Assembly (NCBI RefSeq): GCF_019904155.1
Contig: NZ_JAHCMB010000121.1
Coordinates: 162,425-226,424, forward strand
Direction: 5' to 3'
From: Paenibacillus sinensis
GTDB taxonomy: Bacteria; Bacillota; Bacilli; Paenibacillales; Paenibacillaceae
DNA length: 64,000 nt
Under the pieces are notes generated by a model. That model did no database searches, was not told the DNA's origin, and saw nothing but the letters and a program-made list of their open reading frames with translations. The translations under genes and the position numbers were made by a program. Below, piece by piece: positions 37,801 to 45,706 of this stretch. Every line of letters starts with the position of its first letter. Position 1 is the stretch's first letter.

Positions 37801-38637
37801 GACGGCATGCGCGGCAGCTATTTCAGCGATGCGGCCTACATGGCTCAGGAGAAGGCGGGGAACTTTGTATATACCGCCGACCTGACCCTGAGCGAATCGG
37901 GAGGAGCGGGATCGCTGCTGTTCCGGGCAAGTGAAGACGGGCGCAGCGGCTATTACCTGAACCTTGACCCCAACATGAAAGCGATCCGCCTGTTCTACAA
38001 GATTGCTGGGCGGTTTGAGGAGAGACAGGTGCTCGCCAAGGTTCCGGATTTCATCCGCCCCGGTCAGACCTATTCCATCCACATTGAGGCGGACGGCCCA
38101 CACATCACTGTAAATGTCGATGGGCGGAAAGTGATCGATCTCAAAGACGGTACTTTTGCGGAAGGACAGTTCGGGCTTCATGTATTCGGAGGCTCCGCTT
38201 CCTTCCAGAACGTCAGGCTGAGCGGGGAGGCGCCAGCGAACCTGCCTGCCGCAAGCATCGTGAACACCGTCTTTCCGAAGTCTCTGTACACGGCCAATCT
38301 GACGAACGGCGAAGCTGTCACGCTTCTGGATTCCATAGAAGCCTCTAATCAGAAGTGGGTGTTCGTGCCGACCGGTGACGATGCCGGGTCTTGCTCGATC
38401 CGCACGGTCTCCGGCCAGGCGCTCGATCTCGATACCGGCCAGAGTAAAATCCAGCTGTATGACTACCTGGGCTACGACAATCAGCGCTGGATCATTCAGC
38501 GATATGAAGACGGCACGGCTTCCATCCTCTCGGTCTACAACCGCCTGGCTCTGGCGGTGTCCGAAGATGGGTCCAGGCTTGTGCTTGAGGCCGAGCAGGA
38601 CGGTGAGCAGCGTCAGCGCTGGATGATCGGATTCTGA
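34828..38637 (+). CDS. Secreted multidomain GH32 fructanase (levanase/inulinase type)
   Basis: A 1269-residue extracellular enzyme. Signal peptide (~residues 1-36), two laminin-G/ConA-like modules (~45-220 and ~225-388), GH32 propeller and sandwich (~390-875), a bacterial Ig-like Big_2 module (~890-970), a third ConA-like module (~972-1130) and a ricin-type lectin domain (~1150-1269, two QxW repeats). Catalytic residues: D408 in SASDPNG (usual WMNDPNG changed), D536 in FRDPK, E587 in WECPD. It should cut levan or inulin outside the cell to feed the importer. It follows a terminator, so it needs its own promoter, which I could not place. Confidence 0.9.
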   Translation: MINKLKAVRIVLLSAAILIASTSTGNSGLKPDTGWAAPQSAEPAGGNKEGIPIFENANSINTNLSGWQILGKGRIEESTEGLLLASDSRENVIALSETAAEDFIYEADVMIQDDKADSSLIFRSGDDGWSSYMLQIAPGAGLLRLKDAAGGGDKLYEERPVTLRAGEIYHLKVRAEGKSLKVYWGNAYKPVIEVKDGAHRSGRLGLHVFDGSALFQNIIVSDLNGNLGTVLLSSGEWQPDLRGRKGSAAGESRALRLYDRQSADFVYEGTVSLSSGSAASLVFRASSDGTRGYEALLKKVGDRLRVELTKVDGTVLASSGRTYPSVDGSRHFVEIKAEGSRIQVFVDGYESAAVDVTDRSYSGGYAGFAVSKGTAYFQDAYVTDAEDYYTETYRPAYHYSPIRGSASDPNGLVYFDGEYHLFHQDGGTWAHAVSTDLLHWKRLPIALPWNDLGHVWSGSAVVDSDNTSGLFADSVGKGLIAYYTSFNPDGPNGNQRIGIAYSKDRGRTWVYPDDRGIVIENPGKNGEDPGGWDFRDPKVVRDEAHNRWVMVVSGGDHIRFFTSSNLLDWTLTDNWGYGSYIRGGVWECPDLFPMTVQGTGEKKWVLMISTGANANTGGSDAEYFVGNLTAEGKFVNDNPAGTVLRTDFGKEFYASMSFSDVPDGRRIVMAWMSNWDYPFAFPTSGWKGELTVPRELSLVMTEDGPRLTQQPVRELDDLKSKLYSTASKTVNPSSSNLLKGIVSGTYEIKAEVEIPAGSSVSEFGFNVREGAGQKTVIGYRPGESRLFVDRSASGERDFSSLFSTRQEASLAAKNRRVKLTILVDESSVEVFAGDGRAVFSDVIFPDPSSRDMSFYTKDGSVRIVSLAVNRLQPVYNPDAGSAERIVMDTSDRELGIGQTATLRAAVENGPGKGAQPLKWSSSNEAVVSLRTAKGSEAVLNATGEGEAVITASTPNGKAKASVRVSVFAGTFQTNLGGWSSTPAGASWMVSPDGMRGSYFSDAAYMAQEKAGNFVYTADLTLSESGGAGSLLFRASEDGRSGYYLNLDPNMKAIRLFYKIAGRFEERQVLAKVPDFIRPGQTYSIHIEADGPHITVNVDGRKVIDLKDGTFAEGQFGLHVFGGSASFQNVRLSGEAPANLPAASIVNTVFPKSLYTANLTNGEAVTLLDSIEASNQKWVFVPTGDDAGSCSIRTVSGQALDLDTGQSKIQLYDYLGYDNQRWIIQRYEDGTASILSVYNRLALAVSEDGSRLVLEAEQDGEQRQRWMIGF

Positions 38638-38824
38638 CCGAATAGGCAGTGATATTACCCCTTCAGGCAGACAGTGAAAAAGCGTTCATGGTTTCATGAA
38701 CCAAACACTGTAGATCTGGAGGGGATTTTTGCATGCAAACCCCGGAGTGGCGCAATCTTTGAATATTTACCGGGATGCTGGAGCAAGAAGGAAGCGGAGC
38801 AGCTTTATCTCAAGAATGGTTCCA
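38638..38824. other. Intergenic region with nested hairpin
   Basis: GTTCATG-GTTT-CATGAAC (38684-38701) is flanked by CAGTG and CACTG arms but has no T run. A 63-residue frame at 38674 has no ribosome binding site and reads into the terminator that follows, so I do not call a gene here. Confidence 0.3.
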
Positions 38825-38873
38825 GAAAAAAGCTGGCGGCCGCTCTCCGGTTGAGTTCCGAATAGCGGCCGCC
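38825..38873 (-). terminator. Terminator after the MMPL gene
   Basis: On the minus strand, GGCGGCCGCT (38864-38873) pairs with AGCGGCCGCC (38835-38844), followed by T6 (38826-38831). Confidence 0.85.
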
Positions 38874-38960
38874 ATATGGCTCATTTTAAGCTGTATGCTT
38901 GAGGGGGAAAGACCATTCCGGGTACTTTCTCTGCGCTCTTTTACAGTAAATCCGATTCGC

Positions 38961-41414
38961 TTAGTGCTTGTCGGAAGCTTCGCCGGCCGCTTCCTTGGCC
39001 CGAAGCTCGGCGATAAGTTTATCACCCTCGACGTCAAGGTTCGGCAGGATGCGGTCCAGCCAGCCCGGAAGCCACCAGGCTTTATCACCGAAGAGGGCCA
39101 TTATGGCCGGGACCAGCGTCATGCGAATCAGGAATGCGTCGATCAGAATGCCGAATGCCAGAGCAAATCCGATCTGTTTGATCATAATATCATCCGCGAA
39201 CATGAACCCTGCGAATACCGATACCATGATGATCGCGGCAGCGACAACAACGCGCTTGGCTTGGTTGAAGCCTTGGGTGACGCTGTCCTTGCCCCGATGT
39301 CCGTGTACATATGATTCCCGCATGGAGGAGACCAGGAAGACCTGATAGTCCATAGCCAGACCGTACAGGATACCGGTAACCATAATAGGCAGGAAGCTTA
39401 GCAGGGGACCGCCCGTGTCAAATCCAAGCAGGCCTTTGAGCCAGCCCCACTGGAAGACAGCCGTAGTAATGCCGAAGGTTGCAAGAATACTGAGCAGGAA
39501 CCCTACGGTCGCCTTGATTGGAATAAGAATAGAGCGGAAGACCAGCAGCAGAATAATCAGCGACAGCACGCCGATGATGACGATATAGATCGGGAAGACT
39601 TCTGCCAGCTTGCTCGACATATCAATGTTGATGGCCGTAATACCGGTGACCCCGAGCGTGACGTCATGCGTCTTGGCGATTTCCGAATCCGAAGCCCGTA
39701 GATTCTCGACGAGCTGCTTGGTGGCGGTATCTGTTGGTCCCGAACCCGGAATAATGCTCAGGATGGCCAAATTCCCCTTCTGATTCATACCGGCGACCGA
39801 TACAACCGATACATCCTCAAGCTTCTGGAGATCCTGCGCAAGTCCGCCCAGCGTCTGAAGTGTAAAGGTGCCGGCAGGATCTTTCGGTTCGGCAACGACG
39901 ACCAGCGGTCCATTGAAGCCTTCGCCGAAGCCGGCGGAGACTGCGTCGTAGCTCTGGCGTGCAGTCGTATCGAGATTGGCGGTAGCGCCGATTGGAATGC
40001 CCAGGTCCATCTTGGTTGCCGGAATCGCCGCTGCGCCAAGGAGGACGATTACAACAAGAATCACAGGCCAGCGGAATTTGATAACTCCCTGTATCCAGCC
40101 GTTCTCCTTGCCCGGTTTCTTGCCGGAAGCAGCTGTTGCCTGACTCTTCTCACGCGCGTTGCGGGTGCAGATGCGTTCGCCCACCAGTCCAAGCAGCGCC
40201 GGAAGCAGCGTAAGGGCAATAAGCACATTGAGGAACACGGTTGCTGCGGCAACAAGCGCCATGGTGCTTAGGAAGGTGATGCCGATAATCAGCAGGCCGC
40301 ACAGGGCGATGATAACGGTCAGACCGGCAAAGAACACGGCGCTTCCTGCCGTGCCAATCGCTCGGCTTGCGGCTTCGCGCGCGCTAAGTCCTTGATCGAG
40401 AATAAGACGGCGCTGGCGGTTCACGATAAAGAGCGCGTAATCGATCCCTACCGCGAGTCCGACCATGAGGGCCAGCACAGGCGTGATGGAAGTCATCGTG
40501 ACGAAGCTGGAGATGGCAAAAGCGCCGCCGACGCCAATTGCGACGCCGAAGAGCGCGGTTACGATCGGCAGACCGGCCGCAATCAGCGATCCCAACGACA
40601 CGACCAGCACGATTGCGGCGATGATCAGTCCGTACACCTCATGGGCGCCGACCGGAATGTCCACCGTTTTGAGCGTATCGCTCGGCAATACCGTAATGCC
40701 CGTGCCGTTGGCCGCTTCGTTCACCGCATCGATAACCGAATCCGTAACTCCGCCCGGCAATGAATTCGTCTGCAGGGTGAACTGGAACTGGAACAATGCC
40801 ACACTGCCGCCTGACGATATCAATACGCCGGTCACGGGGGTTCCGTTCACCATGAGCGGGCCATATGGCGCAGCTTGGGCCGACTGGGCTGCTTCAGCGC
40901 CTGCCGCGCCGGAAGTGCTTCCCGAACCGGAGCCGGATGCATCTGCCCCCTGTTGCTGATTACTCGCAGATTGCTGGGTCTGAGCATTCGCAGCCGCTCC
41001 GCCCGAAGCTTGCTGCGACTGGGCGCCCGAACCCTCTTCGCCCGCGGCTTGCTGAGTCTGACCGCTGGCAGCAGCGGCGGCTAGCTCGGCCGGATTGATG
41101 ACATAATCAATATCGTAGACCTTGTTGACAGCCTTTACAATCGCATCAAGCCGTTCAGGCGTGTCCAAACGCTCGCCCTTCGGGACAGTAAAGACAATGC
41201 TTCCTTGACCACCGGAGGCTTCCGGCAGTTCTTTCTCCAGTTTGTCGAGCACTTGTTGAGCTTCCGTGCCCTCGATCTTCATGTCGGAGCTAACGCTGAT
41301 CCCGTTGACACCCAGCAAGGCGATGACGACCCCGAGAACCAGAATCCAGCTCAATATGAAAGCCCAGGGCTTGTTATAAGCCGACTTCCCGATTTTATAC
41401 AAAAATTTGGACAT
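38961..41414 (-). CDS. MMPL/RND-superfamily transporter (YdfJ type)
   Basis: An 817-residue membrane protein with the two-fold RND layout: TM1, a large outer loop, five helices (GLAVGIDYALFIVNRQRRL motif), then a second loop and five more helices (GLAMDYQVFLVSSMRE motif). The GxxxDY motifs carry the proton-relay Asp of MMPL proteins. The first outer loop contains an Ala/Gln/Ser/Gly-rich low-complexity stretch (~residues 110-185). It follows the tetR-type gene by 42 bases on the same strand; the regulator probably controls this efflux pump. Substrate unknown. Confidence 0.9.
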   Translation of the reverse strand: MSKFLYKIGKSAYNKPWAFILSWILVLGVVIALLGVNGISVSSDMKIEGTEAQQVLDKLEKELPEASGGQGSIVFTVPKGERLDTPERLDAIVKAVNKVYDIDYVINPAELAAAAASGQTQQAAGEEGSGAQSQQASGGAAANAQTQQSASNQQQGADASGSGSGSTSGAAGAEAAQSAQAAPYGPLMVNGTPVTGVLISSGGSVALFQFQFTLQTNSLPGGVTDSVIDAVNEAANGTGITVLPSDTLKTVDIPVGAHEVYGLIIAAIVLVVSLGSLIAAGLPIVTALFGVAIGVGGAFAISSFVTMTSITPVLALMVGLAVGIDYALFIVNRQRRLILDQGLSAREAASRAIGTAGSAVFFAGLTVIIALCGLLIIGITFLSTMALVAAATVFLNVLIALTLLPALLGLVGERICTRNAREKSQATAASGKKPGKENGWIQGVIKFRWPVILVVIVLLGAAAIPATKMDLGIPIGATANLDTTARQSYDAVSAGFGEGFNGPLVVVAEPKDPAGTFTLQTLGGLAQDLQKLEDVSVVSVAGMNQKGNLAILSIIPGSGPTDTATKQLVENLRASDSEIAKTHDVTLGVTGITAINIDMSSKLAEVFPIYIVIIGVLSLIILLLVFRSILIPIKATVGFLLSILATFGITTAVFQWGWLKGLLGFDTGGPLLSFLPIMVTGILYGLAMDYQVFLVSSMRESYVHGHRGKDSVTQGFNQAKRVVVAAAIIMVSVFAGFMFADDIMIKQIGFALAFGILIDAFLIRMTLVPAIMALFGDKAWWLPGWLDRILPNLDVEGDKLIAELRAKEAAGEASDKH

Positions 41415-41456
41415 TGCAGCAAGGTCACTCCTTCTATCTCTGAATGGATATATCCG

Positions 41457-42074
41457 CTAAAATCCCTTGCGTAAGTATACGAAGACATCTTCCAGGAACT
41501 GGTTAAACGAAAGAATGTCCGAAGCCTCATCGGGCGATTGCCCCGGCAGCAGCACATTGAGATCCCCGTCAATCAAAGGGAAAATGGCGGCACATACCGC
41601 TCCTGCGAGTAAATGGATGTATACAGGGGAGTAACGGTCATGAAACAGATCATCCAAAACTTTCCGGGCGCTTGTCTGCATCCCGAAAATCATATTCACG
41701 GTGTATGGCCGAAGTGTCGGATACATATTGGACATCCGCACAAGCTGGTGCATCTTCCGGATCACTTCTTCCGTAAGCTGCATCTTGGCAAAATGGTACA
41801 TCACGTCCAGCGGCGAGGTCTCATCGGGCAGCTTGTTGACCAGCTCGATGAACTCATCAACTTCATGGTACGGCATTACCGCCATCGCCACCGCTTCCTC
41901 CTTGCAGGAGTAATGGTTGGCAAACGTTCTTCGGGAATAGCCCGCCCGCTGCACCACCTCCTCAACTACAAATCCGTCCAGTCCTTGCTCCATAGCCAGT
42001 TGGAACGCCGCCTCGGCCAAGGCATGCCCAGTCGCTTCTTTTTTGAGCTCGCGCAAGCTTTGTTTATTCTTCAT
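41457..42074 (-). CDS. TetR-family regulator
   Basis: A 205-residue repressor: helix-turn-helix FVVEEVVQRAGYSRRTFANHYSCKEE (residues ~36-61) at the N-terminus and a helical ligand-binding domain. It precedes the MMPL transporter gene in the same direction, a common self-regulated efflux arrangement. A GGAGGTG ribosome binding site lies upstream of the ATG at 42074. Confidence 0.88.
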   Translation of the reverse strand: MKNKQSLRELKKEATGHALAEAAFQLAMEQGLDGFVVEEVVQRAGYSRRTFANHYSCKEEAVAMAVMPYHEVDEFIELVNKLPDETSPLDVMYHFAKMQLTEEVIRKMHQLVRMSNMYPTLRPYTVNMIFGMQTSARKVLDDLFHDRYSPVYIHLLAGAVCAAIFPLIDGDLNVLLPGQSPDEASDILSFNQFLEDVFVYLRKGF

Positions 42075-42124
42075 TGTTCACTTTCACCTCCGCCCGCATA
42101 TTAAGTAATCCCTTGGTCAAATAA

Positions 42125-42153
42125 AAAATAACATATAATTGCCCATTGTGCAA
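42125..42153 (-). promoter_or_regulatory. Promoter of the tetR-MMPL operon
   Basis: On the minus strand TTGCAC (42148-42153), a 17-base spacer and TATTTT (42125-42130). It overlaps the inverted repeat at 42138. Confidence 0.5.
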
Positions 42154-42154
42154 T
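42138..42154. promoter_or_regulatory. Likely TetR operator
   Basis: ATTGC-CCATTGT-GCAAT, a 5-7-5 inverted repeat overlapping the -35 of the tetR promoter, a position where the regulator could repress itself and the pump. Confidence 0.45.
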
Positions 42155-42295
42155 TATGCTCAAAGGGCATTGTTGCCTATGGGGCAAGCATATTTGAGCA
42201 AATGGATATCGTGAGATGCGGCCGTCCGAACCCATAATGTCAAAATAATGCACGCCAACCGGTATGAGACCTATACCGTATTTCGCGCCTCCACT

Positions 42296-42304
42296 TGCTA
42301 TAAT
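42296..42304 (+). promoter_or_regulatory. Extended -10 promoter of the FAD oxidoreductase operon
   Basis: TGC-TATAAT is a perfect extended -10 element 67 bases before the start at 42371. No clear -35 is seen, as is common for this promoter type. Confidence 0.55.
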
Positions 42305-42370
42305 GAGGTCGAAATCGAGCGGCGGACTGCGTCAGGGCACGGCGGACCCGCCGGGAAAGCGAGGGCTGAC

Positions 42371-43741
42371 ATGGAGAGCTACAGATTGAAGAGCAGGGAT
42401 ATCCCGCTGAACGCTTCCTATGATGTGATTGTCGTCGGAGGCGGACCGGCGGGCTGCACCGCAGCGGCCTCGGCCGCGCGGGAAGGGGCGAAGACGCTGC
42501 TGATCGAAGGAACCTCCGGCCTCGGCGGAATGGGGACATCGGCGCTTGTTCCTGCCTGGTGCCCCTTCTCGGACAAGGAGAAGCTGGTCTACCGCGGATT
42601 GGCGCAGAAGGTGTTCGAGACGCTGAAGTCGCGGATGCCCCATGTGAAGCCGGAGGCGATGGATTGGGTGCCGATCGAGCCGGAGAAGCTGAAGGTGGTC
42701 TACGACGAGCTTGTAACAGAGGCCGGAGCGGATGTGTTGTTTCTGACTTCGCTGGCCGATGTGGAGACCGATGAACAGGGGAATATAACGGGCATAGTCG
42801 TTCTGAACAAAGGTGGAATGCAGGCGTACCGGGCGCGAGTTTATGTGGACTGCACGGGCGACGGCGACCTGGCCGCCTGGGCGGGGGCCGAAGTCCGGAA
42901 GGGAGATGGCGCTAGCGGCGATCTTCAGCCGGCGACCCACTGCTTCGTCCTCGGCAATGTCGATGATTATGCGTATTTGAACGGGCCGCTTCTCCATAAA
43001 GAGAACCCGAGCAGCCCGATCCATGAAGCGGTAGCGTCGGGCCGTTATCCGGGAGTGCCGGACACGCATCTGTGCAACAACCAGATTGCGCCGCGCGCCG
43101 TCGGCTTCAATGCCGGTCATCTATGGGGCGTGGACAACACCGACGCCCATTCTGTCTCTGCGGCGCTGATCCGGGGCCGGAAGATGGCCTCCGCCTATCT
43201 GGACATGCTGGCCGACATTCACCCGGCAGCCTTCGCGGGCGCCTATGTCGCCAGCACCGGGACCTTGATGGGCACCCGCGAGTCCCGGCGGATTATCGGC
43301 GACTATGTGCTGACGGTGGACGACTATGTCTCCCGGCGCAGCTTCGAGGATGAAATCTGCCGCAACAGCTACTTCATCGATGTGCACGGCACCGAGAAGG
43401 AGGAGAAGAGCGAGGCGGGTTCCTCGCAGACGGTCACGCTGTACGGCCCGGGCGAATCGCATGGCATCCCGTACCGCTGCCTGACGCCCCGGGGCCTTCG
43501 CAACGTGCTCGTGGCTGGCCGCTCCATCTCCTGCGAGCGCCAGGTGCTCGGCAGCGTCCGCGTGATGCCGGTCTGCCTCGCCATGGGCGAAGCCGCCGGC
43601 ATGGCCGCGTCGCATAGCGCCTCTGGGGGCGGCGACGTGCATAGGGTCGACGTCGCCCGGCTGCGGCGGCGCCTGCGTGAGGAAGGCGCCTACCTGCCGG
43701 AGCTGCCTGAAGCCGTGAACGAACAGGGGGGAGGACGATGA
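42371..43741 (+). CDS. FAD-dependent oxidoreductase of a carbohydrate locus
   Basis: A 456-residue flavoprotein. The dinucleotide-binding motif VIVVGGGPAGCTAAASAAREG (broken here at ~residues 17-38) and the following LLIEGTSGLGGMGT are of the FAD_oxidored (PF12831) family. Such genes often accompany sugar ABC importers in Paenibacillus, but their substrate is unknown. ATG 42371 is chosen because GAGGG lies just upstream and the promoter lies between it and earlier frames. Its stop overlaps the next start (ATGA), so it is coupled to the importer genes. Confidence 0.82.
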   Translation: MESYRLKSRDIPLNASYDVIVVGGGPAGCTAAASAAREGAKTLLIEGTSGLGGMGTSALVPAWCPFSDKEKLVYRGLAQKVFETLKSRMPHVKPEAMDWVPIEPEKLKVVYDELVTEAGADVLFLTSLADVETDEQGNITGIVVLNKGGMQAYRARVYVDCTGDGDLAAWAGAEVRKGDGASGDLQPATHCFVLGNVDDYAYLNGPLLHKENPSSPIHEAVASGRYPGVPDTHLCNNQIAPRAVGFNAGHLWGVDNTDAHSVSAALIRGRKMASAYLDMLADIHPAAFAGAYVASTGTLMGTRESRRIIGDYVLTVDDYVSRRSFEDEICRNSYFIDVHGTEKEEKSEAGSSQTVTLYGPGESHGIPYRCLTPRGLRNVLVAGRSISCERQVLGSVRVMPVCLAMGEAAGMAASHSASGGGDVHRVDVARLRRRLREEGAYLPELPEAVNEQGGGR

Positions 43742-44682
43742 GCCAGCATGCAACGGTTCAGAAGCGGCTTGCGTCACGAAAGGAGAAGCGGACGTACTGG
43801 ACGCGCCGGCGGCGCGAACAGCTGGCCGGCTGGCTGTTCATCGCGCCCGAGGTGCTCGGCATGCTCGTCCTTGCCGTGTTCCCGCTTCTCTTCAGCCTGG
43901 GGCTCAGCCTGACGGAATGGAATCTGGTCGGCGGATTGTCCGCCATCCATTTCGTCGGACTGGATAACTTCACGGAGCTGTTTCAGGATAACCGGTTCCT
44001 ACATGCGCTGAAGAACAACATCGGCTTCACAGCCGTGACCGTGCCGGCGACGATGCTGATCGGCGTCGTCCTGGCGGCGGTCATTCACAAGAAGCTCTAT
44101 TTTAAGGATTATTTTAAGGCAGCCTTCTTCGTTCCGTACATTTGCTCGACGGTCGCGGTCGCGGCGGTATGGTCGGCGCTCTATCATCCCTCGAAGGGTC
44201 CGCTCAACCAGATGCTGATCCATCTGGGCATTTCAGAGCCGCCGCGCTGGCTCGTGGATACGAGCTGGTCGCTGGTTGCCATCATGATCATCTATATTTG
44301 GCAGCTGCTCGGCTATCAGATCATCATCTTTCTGGCGGGAATGTCCAATATTCCGGATGAGCTATACGAGGCTGCGAGAATCGATGGAGCGAGCGGCATT
44401 CAGCAGTTCCGGCGGATTACGCTGCCGCTGCTGGGACCGACGACTTTTTTTCTGGCGATAACAAGCACGATTTCATCCTTCAAGGTGTTCGATATGATCA
44501 AGTTTCTGACGGATGGCGGGCCCAATTACTCCAGCACGGTTATCGTCTACCAGATTTACGAGGAGGGATTTCAGAACTTCAGGATGGGCTATGCTTCCGC
44601 CATGAGCTGGATTCTGTTCCTGCTTATCATGCTCGTGACCTCCGTGACCTGGATAACGCAGAGCCGGAAGGTCCACTATTAA
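43738..44682 (+). CDS. Sugar ABC importer permease (UgpA/MalF type)
   Basis: A 314-residue membrane subunit with six helices and an EAA loop (EAARIDGASGIQQFRRITLP). Starts in a 4-base overlap with the FAD oxidoreductase gene behind a GGGGGGAGG site. CUT1 family; no ATPase gene is in the operon. Confidence 0.9.
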   Translation: MSQHATVQKRLASRKEKRTYWTRRRREQLAGWLFIAPEVLGMLVLAVFPLLFSLGLSLTEWNLVGGLSAIHFVGLDNFTELFQDNRFLHALKNNIGFTAVTVPATMLIGVVLAAVIHKKLYFKDYFKAAFFVPYICSTVAVAAVWSALYHPSKGPLNQMLIHLGISEPPRWLVDTSWSLVAIMIIYIWQLLGYQIIIFLAGMSNIPDELYEAARIDGASGIQQFRRITLPLLGPTTFFLAITSTISSFKVFDMIKFLTDGGPNYSSTVIVYQIYEEGFQNFRMGYASAMSWILFLLIMLVTSVTWITQSRKVHY

Positions 44683-44716
44683 AGCCGAATACAGCACAAG
44701 AAAGGACTTGGCGCCC

Positions 44717-45553
44717 ATGACGACACGAACATTCAAGCTGGGCAATGCGGTGCTGACCGCACTGTTTGGCATCATCTCGATCTTCTTCCTGCTGCCGCTC
44801 GTCTGGATGATCTCTGCGGCGTCGAAGACGGAGAAGGAGGTCTGGACGTTCCCGATCCAATGGATTCCGAAAGAATGGCATTTTGTGCAAAATTTCAAGA
44901 CGATCTGGATGGGGGATGTCTCTTTTGGCCTCTTTTACTGGAATTCGATCAAAATCGCCCTGATCTCCACGCTGGCAACGCTGCTCATTTCCGCCATGGC
45001 GGGCTATGCGCTGTCCAAGCTGGAGTTCAAGGGCAAAGGGCTCGTCTTCGGCGCGATGATGGCCTTCATGATGATCCCGGAGCAGGCGACGCTCGTTCCC
45101 CGCTATATCATGATCAAGGAGTTCGGCCTGTACGACACGCATGCAGCGCTCATTCTGATGGGCATGTTCTCCAGCTACTTCACCTTCCTGCTGCGGCAGT
45201 TCATGCTCGGGGTGCATAACGACCTGCTGGAAGCGGCCGAACTGGATGGCGCCGGATTCTTCCGGATTTTCTGGAGCGTCATGCTGCCGCTTAGCCGTCC
45301 CATCCTGGCTACCGTCGGGATCATCAAATTCATCTGGACCTGGAATGATTACCAGGGACCGCTGATCATGCTGAATTCCACCAACCTGTATACGATTCCG
45401 CTCGGCATGCAGTTCTTCAAGGAGGAGTTCGGGACTACAATTTCGGTGATGATGATGGCTTCACTCGCGGCGATTATCCCGATGCTTGTGCTGTTCCTGG
45501 TGCTTCAGAAGCAGGTTATCAAGGGCATCTCCATCGGAGGGGTCAAGGGATGA
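44717..45553 (+). CDS. Sugar ABC importer permease (UgpE/MalG type)
   Basis: A 278-residue partner permease with six helices and an EAA loop (EAAELDGAGFFRIFWSVMLP). ATG 44717 follows AAAGGA by 11 bases; TTG 44708 would be too close. It ends in IKGISIGGVKG, a usual MalG-type terminus. Confidence 0.9.
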   Translation: MTTRTFKLGNAVLTALFGIISIFFLLPLVWMISAASKTEKEVWTFPIQWIPKEWHFVQNFKTIWMGDVSFGLFYWNSIKIALISTLATLLISAMAGYALSKLEFKGKGLVFGAMMAFMMIPEQATLVPRYIMIKEFGLYDTHAALILMGMFSSYFTFLLRQFMLGVHNDLLEAAELDGAGFFRIFWSVMLPLSRPILATVGIIKFIWTWNDYQGPLIMLNSTNLYTIPLGMQFFKEEFGTTISVMMMASLAAIIPMLVLFLVLQKQVIKGISIGGVKG

Positions 45554-45562
45554 GACAGCCAT

Positions 45563-45670
45563 GTGGAAAAAGTACACCATGAACCGCTGCCGCTCTACGG
45601 CAAAGTCAAAAATATCTACGCCCGCATTGTCAAGACTGTACACGGTGCGGAGGGTACTCTGGCTATATAA
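45563..45670 (+). CDS. Possible small ORF (35 residues)
   Basis: A GTG-initiated frame reading VEKVHHEPLPLYGKVKNIY and ending TVHGAEGTLAI. Composition is protein-like and it fills the gap between permease and binding-protein genes, but the start signal is weak. It could be a fragment of an older gene. Confidence 0.22.
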   Translation: MEKVHHEPLPLYGKVKNIYARIVKTVHGAEGTLAI

Positions 45671-45706
45671 TGAAAGCGTATCCACCAATTGGGAGGGGGA
45701 AGTCGC

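Noticed and set aside
38674..38865. 63-residue frame after the fructanase gene
   Set aside because: It has no ribosome binding site, no recognisable family, and reads through the terminator stem of the MMPL gene.
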